Positions 8,627-16,570 are shown, counted from the stretch's first letter. The stretch is DNA of 33,552 nt from Gammaproteobacteria bacterium (GCA_018645845.1 JABGVY010000541.1:1-33552); one strand, 5' to 3'. Notes: generated by a model from the sequence alone, not told the origin. Numbers and translations are program-made.

Positions 8627-10399
8627 ATGATGGTCCGAAAAAACAGTCTGCACCGACTAACTTTCTCAATGTTTCTAGCTTTGATGCTCATCACAGTTTG
8701 CGAAGCCAATGAACCGTTGCCCGAGGCCGTGCCCCGAAGCATTGAAACCATTGCCGATGATTACGTCGAGGCATTACTCTTACGCTATCCCAGCATTGCG
8801 ACTTCTTACGGGTTGCAAGGCAGACGACATAACCGACTTTTCGATAATTCTCTTCCGGCCCTTTCACGCTGGCAGGCGAAAGAAAATGCCCTTCTAAAAG
8901 AACTACTTGGGCAGGATGCAACGTTTACCGTCGGCAGCCGGGACTGGGTCACTTATGGGTTTCTTATCGAAACGCTCAGCGCTAGCCAGGCGACGCGAAC
9001 CTGCCGAAAGGAACTTTGGGAAACCAGTACCGCCACAGCCTGGCACACCGGTTTACCGTTCATTTTTGATGTGCAACCGCTCGCAACAAAAGCAGAGCGG
9101 GACGATGCACTGATACGTCTGGATGCCGTTGCCGGCTATATCGATACGGAAATCAGTAACCTGACGCTGGGTCTGACGAAAGGTTATTCCTCTCCCCGAC
9201 TCACCGTGGTTGAAGTCCCCGCTCAAGTTCGAGCCTTACTCAACCCGGACAACCCTTTCCTGAACATGGGTCGACGGTCTGGTGATAGCGGGTTCGAGGC
9301 CGCTGTAAGCACTATCTATGAGCAATCTATTCAACCCGCTCTCCATCGATTTATCGATTACATCGAAACCCAGTACCTACCGAATGCCCGAACTGGAATC
9401 GCGATCAGCAACAATCCTGACGGCGCGCAATGCTATAAGGCTTTGATTCGAGCGTTCTCTACCCTACCGGCAACGCCCTCCGAGATTCACGCTGTGGGAC
9501 TTGTGCAAATGGCCGGCATTCGAGCAGAGATGCGCGCTGTAATTGACACCCACTTCAACGGTGAAGCCACCGAAACATTCCTGCGACGTATCAATCAGGA
9601 CCCGGAGTTCACCTTTGAGAGCGAACAAGCCGTACTCGAGTTTTCGATACAGGCGCTGGCCCAGGCGCGCCCCAGAATGAATGAAGTCTTTGACCTACTG
9701 CCAAAAGCATCGGTATTGATCAAACCTTATCCCGACTTTGCGGCTAGCGGCAGCGGGGAATACCATTCCTCCTCCGAGGATGGCACACGACCGGGAATCT
9801 ATTACATTGCAGTAGGCGAACCCAACTTACGGACCCAGGCAACCCAACAATCCACGCTCTATCATGAAACCTATCCGGGCCACCATCTTCAAGGAGCACT
9901 TGCGCTCGAATTAGGTGACAAGGTTCACCCTATCGCACGCTATCTGGGCAATGCGGGCTATGGCGAGGGTTGGGCGCTTTATTCCGAAAGACTTGCGGAC
10001 GAGCTCAATCTTTACTCCCGGCCGTTGGACCGAATGGGCTTATTGTCCGACCAGGGCGCCAGGGCGGCCCGGATGGTCATCGATACCGGCATTCATACCC
10101 TGGGCTGGAGCCGAACCCAGGCGGTCGACTACATGCTCAATAATTGCGGCTGGTCTCGACTCGACATTGAAAACGAAATCAATCGCTACATTTCCTGGCC
10201 TGGCCAGGCCAACGCATACATGTTGGGTATGCTCGAAATCAATCGCTTACGCGCATTGGCACAAGACCAACTAGGCACGCAATTTGACCTGAAGACCTTT
10301 CACCGGCGGGTTCTGGAAAATGGCAGTGTCACCTTGCCCATGGTGGAAGCCGCGATTCTGGATTGGATAGAACCCACACCAATCAGAGCGCCTCGTTAG
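8627..10399 (+). CDS. DUF885 family exported metallohydrolase
   Basis: A 590-residue protein with an N-terminal hydrophobic segment 'LTFSMFLALMLITVCEA' acting as a signal peptide. The two adjacent ATGs at 8627 and 8630 are both usable. The family signature is the 'HETYPGHH' motif at residues 413-420, a zinc-binding arrangement related to HExxH, with 'GYGEGWALYSERLADEL' about 30 residues later supplying a further acidic ligand. DUF885 proteins are about 570-600 residues and are generally viewed as putative peptidases or carboxypeptidases; the physiological substrate is unknown. It lies 80 bp after the Nudix gene on the same strand, but no functional link is evident. Confidence 0.85.
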   Translation: MMVRKNSLHRLTFSMFLALMLITVCEANEPLPEAVPRSIETIADDYVEALLLRYPSIATSYGLQGRRHNRLFDNSLPALSRWQAKENALLKELLGQDATFTVGSRDWVTYGFLIETLSASQATRTCRKELWETSTATAWHTGLPFIFDVQPLATKAERDDALIRLDAVAGYIDTEISNLTLGLTKGYSSPRLTVVEVPAQVRALLNPDNPFLNMGRRSGDSGFEAAVSTIYEQSIQPALHRFIDYIETQYLPNARTGIAISNNPDGAQCYKALIRAFSTLPATPSEIHAVGLVQMAGIRAEMRAVIDTHFNGEATETFLRRINQDPEFTFESEQAVLEFSIQALAQARPRMNEVFDLLPKASVLIKPYPDFAASGSGEYHSSSEDGTRPGIYYIAVGEPNLRTQATQQSTLYHETYPGHHLQGALALELGDKVHPIARYLGNAGYGEGWALYSERLADELNLYSRPLDRMGLLSDQGARAARMVIDTGIHTLGWSRTQAVDYMLNNCGWSRLDIENEINRYISWPGQANAYMLGMLEINRLRALAQDQLGTQFDLKTFHRRVLENGSVTLPMVEAAILDWIEPTPIRAPR

Positions 10400-10503
10400 C
10401 ACTCGCGCCAATAGAAGCGCTCACCTACTTAACAGGGGGCTGATACCCACGGAGAAGAGTGCATGAGTAGCCCGTAATCATCCAAAAGGGCCCGACCAGC
10501 TGA

Positions 10504-11121
10504 TTAGTAAAGCGTCGTTGCTTCGTGTTCCCTAAGACCCTCGTCCAGCTCATCCACGGCGATACTAAGTTTGCCGTGATCGACCAGCGCTTCGCCATAG
10601 GTCGGTAGGCCATCGACCGGGCCCCACCGCTCTGGCGACCAAAGGTTCGATCGCACCACAGCCTTACCGCAGTGAAACATCGCTTCTTCAACGTGCACAA
10701 TAATCGCAAGGCTCGGCGTTTTACCATTGACTGTCATGGTCTCCATCAGCGATGGGTCGCGCGTCAGACTCGCGCCGCCACTAACCCGAACCACTTCTCG
10801 TCGGTTTGGCACCATAAACAGCAAACCGGCACGTGGGTTCTCTAAAATATTTTGAAAGGTATCTGCTCGATTATTGCCCGGTCGGTCGGGTATGGCGATG
10901 GTGTTCTCGTCTAACACCTGCCAGGCGCCCAGCGGATCCCCTTTGGGCGCCACGTCAATTTGACCCGACAGGCTGTAGGTCGACAGGATCAAAAAGGGCG
11001 ACCGCTCTATCCATGCTCGACAATGATCATCGATGTGATCAATGCACTTCGTATCCTGGGTGTATTTTACCTCTCCGATTAGGTCTCTGATTTCAGCAAT
11101 TGAAGTGATGCGATTTACCAT
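10504..11121 (-). CDS. Pyridoxamine 5'-phosphate oxidase-like flavoprotein
   Basis: A 205-residue member of the PNPOx-like split-barrel family, of the MSMEG_1061-type subgroup. Visible hallmarks are the 'PFLILSTYSLSGQIDVAPKGDP' region (first strands), 'IPDRPGNNRADTFQNILENPRAGLLFMVP' (FMN-binding part) and the C-terminal 'FHCGKAVVRSNLW.PERW' segment. These proteins bind FMN or F420 and reduce small substrates or act as sinks for reactive species; specificity is not predictable. It is convergent with the DUF885 gene and divergent, over 288 bp, from the dioxygenase gene. Confidence 0.82.
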   Translation of the reverse strand: MVNRITSIAEIRDLIGEVKYTQDTKCIDHIDDHCRAWIERSPFLILSTYSLSGQIDVAPKGDPLGAWQVLDENTIAIPDRPGNNRADTFQNILENPRAGLLFMVPNRREVVRVSGGASLTRDPSLMETMTVNGKTPSLAIIVHVEEAMFHCGKAVVRSNLWSPERWGPVDGLPTYGEALVDHGKLSIAVDELDEGLREHEATTLY

Positions 11122-11409
11122 TTTCTAACCTTTAATTTATGAATATAAACACAAGATATTTCAAGAGCTAACGCCTCATTAAGAGGTTAAAAATTATTTG
11201 CTTAAATGTCGAGAAACGAAACAGAAAACTGTCTTCGGTCCTGACTGGAGGTGCTTGAATAAACCCCGCACAAGATCGGGTTGACTCGCCAGTTTGCATA
11301 CCTTTTTAGAAATGTTAGCTTTGTATTAGCCTAGCGAAAAGTCAGGTGTGCTTTTGACGGCGCCTTTGCGCAAACCATAAACGAATAGCGGAACGAAGAG
11401 GAGACGTTA

Positions 11410-12396
11410 ATGTCGCAACCAAAGTCATCAGCAACTGCAAGTGTGCAATCCACCTCCCCTTTTCTGGCGGCCACTAACGACCCAGCCCTGAAGCGAACCA
11501 TTGAGCGGGTTGATAAATTGGGTTTAACGAGCAATCTATTAGAACTCAACCTACAGGGTTATACGGTTGTAAAATCTGTCCTATCTCAAGATCGAATCGA
11601 TCGGGCAAAAGCGGCGATTCTCCGTCGTGTTGAAAGCACTGTGCATAAATCGATCGATCCCCACACGGCAACCAGCGATGACTTCAACGGAATGAGCTAT
11701 CAGCACTATCTTCTTTTCGATGACGCGGTTTTCCCGGAAATCTTGCTTGAACCGAAACCCCTGGCGTTGATTGACTATTTATTAGGAGAAAGCTGTGTTC
11801 TTTCCTCAATGGGAAGTCATTTTCGAGGACCGGGCGGCATGCCGTTGGGGATCCACGCCGATGGACAAACTGATGGCTTCCTTACCGACGCAGCGTCAAT
11901 CGCCAATTGCAATTATGCACTCACGCCATACAGCCAGGAGCAAGGTGCTTTAGTGATATTTCCCGGCAGTCATCTTAAAAAACGTCAACCAACGCTGCAT
12001 GAAAATTGGAAAACTAATGACGAGACACTTGTCGACATTATGGACAAGAAACTTAGCCGATTAGAACTAGATAATGTGAACTGGAAGCTTCCTCACGGTG
12101 CCGTAACCATGGACGTTGAACCTGGCGATGCGGTCATCTGGCACGGAAATACATGGCATGGAGGTTGGCGCAGAGATGCTCCAGGCGCGCGCATTAACCT
12201 TGCTGCCTATTTTTGCAGGCCATTTATGTCGACCCAAGAGCGACGCGGCGATGACAGATACCCAGAAGTTTTCGCACGCTATGCCGATGATCCGAGGTTC
12301 GCAAAGCTATTAGGCGAGAAAACCTTTAATGGCTGGCGAGAAGAGGGACCAGACTTCACCGGCCAAAAAACGAGCCCTCGAGGACTTTACGATTGA
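11410..12396 (+). CDS. Phytanoyl-CoA dioxygenase (PhyH) family oxygenase
   Basis: A 328-residue non-haem iron, 2-oxoglutarate-dependent oxygenase. The iron-binding triad is visible as His149 and Asp151 in 'GIHADGQ' and a distal His (250) in 'WHGNTWHGG'; Arg261 in 'ARINLAAYF' is the expected 2-oxoglutarate contact. The family hydroxylates diverse lipids, amino acids and alkaloids, so the substrate is unknown. A good ribosome site (GAAGAGGAG) precedes the ATG. The stop faces that of the MFS transporter gene, with a hairpin between them. Confidence 0.88.
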   Translation: MSQPKSSATASVQSTSPFLAATNDPALKRTIERVDKLGLTSNLLELNLQGYTVVKSVLSQDRIDRAKAAILRRVESTVHKSIDPHTATSDDFNGMSYQHYLLFDDAVFPEILLEPKPLALIDYLLGESCVLSSMGSHFRGPGGMPLGIHADGQTDGFLTDAASIANCNYALTPYSQEQGALVIFPGSHLKKRQPTLHENWKTNDETLVDIMDKKLSRLELDNVNWKLPHGAVTMDVEPGDAVIWHGNTWHGGWRRDAPGARINLAAYFCRPFMSTQERRGDDRYPEVFARYADDPRFAKLLGEKTFNGWREEGPDFTGQKTSPRGLYD

Positions 12397-12436
12397 TCCT
12401 TAGGTAGCGTTTACAAATCTAGGCCGGCATCACCTG

Positions 12437-12457
12437 CCAGAGTGACCGGCACTCTGG
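12437..12457. terminator. Hairpin between convergent genes
   Basis: A perfect 8-bp stem (CCAGAGTG/CACTCTGG) with a 5-base loop lies between the stop codons of the PhyH-like and MFS genes. There is no T-tract on either side, so a bidirectional terminator role is likely but not proven. Confidence 0.45.
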
Positions 12458-12501
12458 GAAAGCGGCTTGTGCGTGCTTGACTTCAGCATTTGGTTTTGAG
12501 G

Positions 12502-13833
12502 CTACTGTAGCTTCTGCATCATTAGCGCCTCAGTAGAATCAAGATCCGCGCGCAATGATCTTGCACCCATAAAGTAATGAAAAGCTGCCCATAGGTTCGC
12601 TAAAACACACAGACACAGGGCATAGCGTAGTGAGTCAATCCTGAATTCTGGTGAAAGCAGGTCGCTAGCGATACCGACAAAATATGGGCCTAACCCCATG
12701 CCGATGATATTCAACATGAACAACAACAAAGCAGAGGCCACCGCTCGCATCCTCAAGGTCACCAGACCCTGGGTCATGGCGAAAGATGGCCCAAGATACA
12801 TGCCCCCCAATACTGAAACGACCGCAAGGGCTGGTATGACTGCAATTAAGTCTTCGTATAGATAGGCAGTGAACTGGAATGGCACCATGAGAAGGGTCGA
12901 AATCCCGGCAATCCACAAATACCAGCGCCTGTCTGCGGTCCAGTCGCTGACCTTGTCTCCAAGATATCCTCCAGCAAAAGTGCCGATAGCGCCGATACCT
13001 GAGATTATCGCCAGCCACGAACCGACTTCTGTAATAGGCATTTCGTGACTGCGAATCAGGAACGGCGCATTCCAGGTTCCAGCGCCGTAACCGACAAAGG
13101 CGTGCAGGCCTGCAGCGAAGCCGATGTGCCTGAAGGAACGACGGTGCCAGAGAAATTTAAAGACCTCTTTCAGCGAGGGTGCCGGCTCTGTAGTTTTAGC
13201 GACCGCTGCTTTGACTGCAGCGGTTTCAGATAAGCCTCTGGGTGGTTCGCGTAGTGTCCCGAGTATCAGCAGTGCGACAAAAATTCCAGGCACACCCACC
13301 AGGAAGAAAGTCATTCGCCAGCCAAGCTCTGATGCGCCCCAGCCTCCCACATAGTTGCCGATCATGGAACCGAAAGGGATGCCCAGAGCATAAATGGACA
13401 ACGCCGTTGCTCTGGACTCGATGGGGAAATAGTCCGAAATAAGTGAGTGCGAGGGCGGACTAGCGCCTGCCTCGCCTACGCCGACACCTATTCTTGCAAG
13501 CAGAAGCATCGTAAAGTTACTTGCTGCACCACACACTGCCGTCATCGCACTCCATATTATCATGGAGATCGCGAGAACCTTGGTGCGGCTCCAACGATCT
13601 GCCAGGGAGGCTATCGGAATACCGAGGGTTGCATAGAACATCGCAAACGCGAGCCCGCCAAGTAAACCCAGTTGTGTATCTGTGAGCAATAGTTCGTTTT
13701 TAATGGGCTCAAGTAGAATAGAGAGAATAGAGCGGTCGATGAAATTAACGACATAGCCAAGGAACAGGACGCCCAGGGCATAGTTTCTATATTTCTTCGA
13801 GTAGATCGTGTTTGCAACGCTAACATCTGACAT
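12502..13833 (-). CDS. MFS transporter, spinster-like
   Basis: A 443-residue major facilitator superfamily transporter with about 12 predicted membrane segments. The N-terminal 'YVVNFIDRSILSILLEPIKNEL' helix, the 'LADRWSRTKVLA' loop between helices 2 and 3, and 'ARIGVGVGEAGASPPSHSLISDYF' in helices 4-5 are typical of the spinster-type branch found in many marine proteobacteria. Substrate is unknown; bacterial members often sit near lipid or aromatic catabolic genes. It is transcribed alone, convergent with the PhyH-like gene. Its upstream side borders the integron cassette cluster. Confidence 0.88.
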   Translation of the reverse strand: MSDVSVANTIYSKKYRNYALGVLFLGYVVNFIDRSILSILLEPIKNELLLTDTQLGLLGGLAFAMFYATLGIPIASLADRWSRTKVLAISMIIWSAMTAVCGAASNFTMLLLARIGVGVGEAGASPPSHSLISDYFPIESRATALSIYALGIPFGSMIGNYVGGWGASELGWRMTFFLVGVPGIFVALLILGTLREPPRGLSETAAVKAAVAKTTEPAPSLKEVFKFLWHRRSFRHIGFAAGLHAFVGYGAGTWNAPFLIRSHEMPITEVGSWLAIISGIGAIGTFAGGYLGDKVSDWTADRRWYLWIAGISTLLMVPFQFTAYLYEDLIAVIPALAVVSVLGGMYLGPSFAMTQGLVTLRMRAVASALLLFMLNIIGMGLGPYFVGIASDLLSPEFRIDSLRYALCLCVLANLWAAFHYFMGARSLRADLDSTEALMMQKLQ

Positions 13834-14262
13834 ATTTGATCTACATCCACATTGATATGGTCGGTTAATCTCCGACTGTATCAGGTTTGAGAGCAGGAAC
13901 TATCAAACGGGAATAGATACAAATAAAAGTATTTTCCCAAAACTGCAAAAATACCCGAAAGGGGGCATCTCTGGGAATAGATCCTGATAAATGCCTGGCC
14001 CTAGTTTTCGCGGGGTTTTTATCTGAAACCTTGGGCCAGGCTGTGGTGAAGAATCCACCAGGTATTCACTGTTCATCACCGCGATTGCTGGAAACAGCGA
14101 GTTTGCTTCGCGTGATTATCTGGCATTCCGAACATTGCATGAGGATCTTGATGCCAACAATCATCTGGTTGAGCCATCACCTATTACTGAGTAGACGGGG
14201 TATGATCTTGCGCAAAGCTTCAAGGGGAAAAGTTGGGAGGATGCCATGAATTCAGGCAGGCA
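13834..14262. other. Intergenic region left of the attC array
   Basis: This stretch holds the upstream region of the MFS gene, then a 10-bp direct repeat (GGGAATAGAT at 13909 and 13973) and a perfect inverted repeat, GCCTGGCCC (13993-14001) and GGGCCAGGC (14033-14041). A decayed coding remnant follows up to the first attC. No integrase gene, attI site or cassette promoter could be recognised. Confidence 0.45.
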
Positions 14263-14269
14263 ACATAAC
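14030..14269 (+). pseudogene. Possible decayed cassette ORF before the first attC
   Basis: One frame reads through about 80 codons with protein-like composition, including 'RYSLFITAIAGNSEFASRD' and, after a single in-frame TAG (14192-14194), 'YDLAQSFKGKSWEDAMNSG'. It has no clear start and continues into the first attC. The position immediately 5' of an attC is where a cassette's gene should be, so this may be the remnant of the first cassette. The 'DYLAFR' stretch weakly recalls the GrpB/UPF0157 family, but I would not rely on that. Confidence 0.3.
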
Positions 14270-14376
14270 ATGCGCTTGAAGTCACGCCCCGCGGGAGCTA
14301 GGATGAAACGACCGCGGTTCAAATGTGAAACACATTTGAACCCTCGGCATCTTAAACGCTTAATTGGGTGTTAGGT
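14263..14376 (+). other. attC site 1
   Basis: R'' is ACATAAC (14263-14269, one mismatch from the ideal complement) and R' is GTTAGGT (14370-14376). The inner boxes, CGCTTGAAG and CGCTTAATTG, pair imperfectly around an extra G. The centre has a perfect 12-bp stem with a 3-base loop at 14316-14342. The sequence is closely similar to attC site 4. Confidence 0.8.
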
Positions 14377-14382
14377 GACTCC

Positions 14383-14706
14383 GTGATTCACAAGTGTCCA
14401 GCATGTGGCTACCAGCTTTCAACATGGGAGAAACTTCTTAACAATTCCTCTGGCAGTTGTTGTCGCTCATGCATTAGAACTGTCCTAGTAGCGAGTAAGA
14501 AAGTCCAGCGCCTGGAATTGTTAATATTTGTCGTTACACTCTGCTCGATAATTGTGGCTCTCCCGACACTCAACCTGGATGAGTGGATTGCAGGTGGGTT
14601 GGCCTTACTAATTCTCCTAGTAAGTTTCGGTTTGATAATTTGGATTCGACTCAAGGCGAACCTATATGCAAAGGAACCTCCACCTATGGATGGGGGCGCC
14701 ACCTAA
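14383..14706 (+). CDS. Cassette protein A: zinc-ribbon membrane protein of unknown function
   Basis: The GTG at 14383, six bases after the R' box, gives a 107-residue protein; an earlier in-frame GTG at 14368 overlaps the attC and is less likely. The N-terminus has a zinc-ribbon pattern, CPAC (Cys5, Cys8) and CRSC (Cys27, Cys30). Two membrane segments follow at about 42-62 and 68-90, then a short polar tail. I cannot name a family. The TAA stop lies within the R'' box of attC site 2, the typical compact arrangement of an integron cassette. No ribosome site is obvious, also common in cassettes. Confidence 0.72.
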   Translation: MIHKCPACGYQLSTWEKLLNNSSGSCCRSCIRTVLVASKKVQRLELLIFVVTLCSIIVALPTLNLDEWIAGGLALLILLVSFGLIIWIRLKANLYAKEPPPMDGGAT

Positions 14707-14816
14707 CATGCCGTTGAAGTCGTTCCCTACGGTCACTCGGAACAAGCAACTTGTCACCTGGCTTGCTTGCGCAACCCAAGCGCCAGCAGTCCTGTCCGCT
14801 TAATAGGTTGTTAGGC
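14701..14816 (+). other. attC site 2
   Basis: R'' is ACCTAAC (14701-14707) and R' is GTTAGGC (14810-14816), 116 bp overall. L'' is CCGTTGAAG and L' is CGCTTAATAGG, with imperfect pairing. Its right half (GGCTTGC..., then GCAACCCAA) closely matches attC site 3 rather than sites 1 and 4. Confidence 0.82.
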
Positions 14817-14819
14817 GTC

Positions 14820-15314
14820 ATGGAGAGTCCCACTGAGCTGCTACGATGGACGTTAATTTTATCGTGTTTAGGCAGTGGAATGATGGCTGGTCTTTTTGTC
14901 TCTTTCTCAACATTCATGATGAAAGCACTTGGTTCACTGGATTCTTCGAACGGAATGCAAGCGATGCAGGCGATCAACCGTACCATCTTAAGACCAAGCT
15001 TCTTATTGGTGTTCTTAGGAACCGCAGTTCTAGCGGCAGTATCCGGGTTTATCGCCTATGCATTAGTCAAGCCTTGGCTATATATCATTGCCGCAGCCGC
15101 GATATATATTTTTGCTTGCATTCTCTCAACTGGATTATTCAATGTCCCTCTAAACAACCTCTTGGAGCGAGCTGATGCGGAAACAGATGAAGGACAACGT
15201 CTCTGGAGAGATTACCTAAGTCAATGGACAAATTGGAATCATGTGCGGTCATTCGCCTGTGTGTTGTCGACGATACTCCTTGCATATTCACTCTCTGAGA
15301 CCGGGGGACTTTAA
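14820..15314 (+). CDS. Cassette protein B: DUF1772 (anthrone oxygenase-like) membrane protein
   Basis: The ATG at 14820 lies four bases after the R' box of attC site 2, giving a 164-residue protein; an earlier in-frame start would fall inside the attC. Four membrane segments are predicted (about 10-32, 60-82, 85-107 and 142-160). The loop motif 'FNVPLNNLLERAD' and the following 'LSQWTNWNHVRSF' are the DUF1772 signature. Fungal relatives include anthrone oxygenases; bacterial members are mostly uncharacterised. A role in small-molecule oxidation is possible but not shown. Its stop lies seven bases before the next R'' box. Confidence 0.82.
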   Translation: MESPTELLRWTLILSCLGSGMMAGLFVSFSTFMMKALGSLDSSNGMQAMQAINRTILRPSFLLVFLGTAVLAAVSGFIAYALVKPWLYIIAAAAIYIFACILSTGLFNVPLNNLLERADAETDEGQRLWRDYLSQWTNWNHVRSFACVLSTILLAYSLSETGGL

Positions 15315-15321
15315 CGTTGCC

Positions 15322-15429
15322 GCCCAACATAGAGTTCAAATCGCTTTGCTCGGTGCCATGTAGCTGTCATTTGGCTTGCCTACGCAACCCAAACGCCCGG
15401 CAGCTGCGCCGCTTAACTGGTTGTTAGGC
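15322..15429 (+). other. attC site 3
   Basis: R'' is GCCCAAC (15322-15328) and R' is GTTAGGC (15423-15429), 108 bp. L'' carries AGAGTTCAAA and L' CGCTTAACTGG, pairing as AGTT-C-AA with one extra base. It belongs with attC site 2 by its right half. Confidence 0.82.
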
Positions 15430-15438
15430 GGCAAGCGT

Positions 15439-15903
15439 GTGACTGCTGCATCTCAGATCAGCAAAATCCTTACGGCCTACTATGGCCTTTATCAAGCAGT
15501 CCACATTCTGGTGAACATTCGCGGCACATGGATACTTATGTCTGGCTCCCAACTCGATTTTCCTGCGCCACCTCCACCATCTGGTTGGCCTGTTGAGGTT
15601 ATCCATTTCATGATTGCGATTGGTGTACTTGATTTGATGAATGCAATCGCTTCGGTATTCTTTGTTTACGCGTTCTTTCATCGCAGACCTAACGCTTTCT
15701 GGCTAGGCAACCTTACGCTCTCAATTTCAGTTTATGCGTTTGGACTTTATACTTACTGGACATATGCAAGCAATGCATGGGTGGCGGGTAATATTTGGGC
15801 TTATGTGTTTGTTTCAGTTACATTCATTCCTATACTAGTTTTGTGGTGCATGTATTGTTATTGGGGCATTCGGAATGAACTCAAATTTGGTAAGCGCGCC
15901 TAA
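15439..15903 (+). CDS. Cassette protein C: four-helix membrane protein of unknown function
   Basis: The GTG at 15439, nine bases after the R' box, gives a 154-residue protein with four predicted membrane segments (about 10-34, 54-80, 87-110 and 118-142) and a proline-rich loop 'FPAPPPPSGWP' between the first two. It is rich in aromatic residues in the third and fourth helices ('YTYWTYASNAW'). I do not recognise the family. The TAA stop is inside the R'' box (GCCTAAC) of attC site 4. The frame extends upstream through attC site 3, but starts there would put the recombination site inside the gene. Confidence 0.7.
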   Translation: MTAASQISKILTAYYGLYQAVHILVNIRGTWILMSGSQLDFPAPPPPSGWPVEVIHFMIAIGVLDLMNAIASVFFVYAFFHRRPNAFWLGNLTLSISVYAFGLYTYWTYASNAWVAGNIWAYVFVSVTFIPILVLWCMYCYWGIRNELKFGKRA

Positions 15904-16011
15904 CATGCAGTTGAAGCCGCGCCCTGCGGGCGCTCGGACGAAGTACCTGCGGTCAAAATGTGAATCACATTTTGATCCTCGGCGTCTTCGCCGCTTAACT
16001 GGGTGTTAGGC
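15898..16011 (+). other. attC site 4
   Basis: The best-formed site: R'' GCCTAAC (15898-15904) is fully complementary to R' GTTAGGC (16005-16011). L'' CAGTTGAAGC pairs perfectly with L' GCTTAACTG except for one extrahelical G, the feature that directs strand choice by integron integrases. A 10-bp stem with a 3-base loop (15953-15975) sits in the centre. Confidence 0.9.
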
Positions 16012-16013
16012 GG

Positions 16014-16481
16014 ATGAACTCCAAGCATCGATGGACATCAAGATTCGTGGTTTTTGTCGCAATTGTACTTCTCTGTAGCGGGTGCGGTCGTTTTGTAGAA
16101 CGCGAGCTTCAAGGAGTTGGTGCAAGAGCACCTAGTGACTTTGAGTTTCTTGGTGACAAGTATCCTTGCTATCTAGAACTAGAGAAAGGAGAGGTCGCCT
16201 TGAGGGTGAACTGTTTTGAGATAGGTGGGTCACTACACATACACTCCTCTCGCTGGGCAAACTTGCCGAGATTTGAAGGAGAAAGCTGGAGAGATAGCAT
16301 ACGTAGGCAGCCTGAGGTCAGGATTGAGATAGAAAAGAAGATATACGCAATGACGGCAACAGTTATTGATAACGAGGAGCTTCGTCGGAGAATGCTAAAA
16401 GATCGCGGCTACATCTACCCCTGGTCGGGAATCACCATTTTTCGTTTTGAACCCCTATCTAAAAACGAGATTCGAGGGTGA
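16014..16481 (+). CDS. Cassette protein D: probable lipoprotein with split-barrel-like domain
   Basis: The ATG lies two bases after the R' box of attC site 4. The 155-residue product begins with 'RFVVFVAIVLLCSGCG', a lipoprotein-type signal whose -3 residue is Cys rather than the usual Leu. The mature part ('GGSLHIHSSRWA', then 'RRQPEVRIEIEKKIYAMTATVID' and 'ELRRRMLKDRGY') resembles the split beta-barrel of deazaflavin (F420)-dependent nitroreductase-like proteins, in which a strand-helix unit is followed by 'NPxVxV...YxAxAxxV'. That resemblance is by eye and moderate. A cassette-borne, membrane-anchored version would be unusual. The downstream attC is truncated. Confidence 0.65.
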   Translation: MNSKHRWTSRFVVFVAIVLLCSGCGRFVERELQGVGARAPSDFEFLGDKYPCYLELEKGEVALRVNCFEIGGSLHIHSSRWANLPRFEGESWRDSIRRQPEVRIEIEKKIYAMTATVIDNEELRRRMLKDRGYIYPWSGITIFRFEPLSKNEIRG

Positions 16482-16483
16482 CG

Positions 16484-16530
16484 TCTACCATGCTGCAGTT
16501 GACGCCGTGGCTTCGCCACTCGGACGCAGT
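16484..16530 (+). other. Truncated attC half-site (site 5)
   Basis: After cassette D the sequence TCTACCATGC followed by TGCAGTTGA, a small GTGGC/GCCAC hairpin and CTCGGACG parallels the left half of attC site 4 (CCTAACATGC, CAGTTGAAG, CGCTCGGACG). No L'/R' half follows; the resemblance stops near 16530. This looks like the right-hand decay or deletion boundary of the array. Confidence 0.6.
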
Positions 16531-16570
16531 CAGCCGACACGAATTGATTACTGGTTTTTACACTACTTCT

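Larger units (their letters stand above)
14263..16530 (+). mobile_element. Integron gene-cassette cluster without integrase in the window (CALIN)
   Basis: Four complete attC-like sites and a truncated fifth alternate with four small ORFs, all on the plus strand and each starting within 20 bases of the preceding R' box. Cassette lengths measured between G|TT cut points are about 440, 613 and 582 bp, with a last incomplete one. Stops of two cassette genes overlap the next R'' box, as is usual for integron cassettes. No tyrosine-recombinase IntI gene is present on either strand in this window, hence CALIN. The array is bounded by ordinary chromosomal genes (MFS on the left, FAD monooxygenase on the right). 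All four products are predicted to be membrane or lipoproteins. Confidence 0.85.

Noticed and set aside
14031-14249. 72-codon ORF left of the first attC
   Set aside because: TTG start and unconvincing composition; the frame offset by two reads more like a decayed protein and is reported instead.
14368-14382. Earlier GTG start for cassette A
   Set aside because: It lies within the attC R' box, and the next GTG directly after the site begins just before the zinc-ribbon motif.
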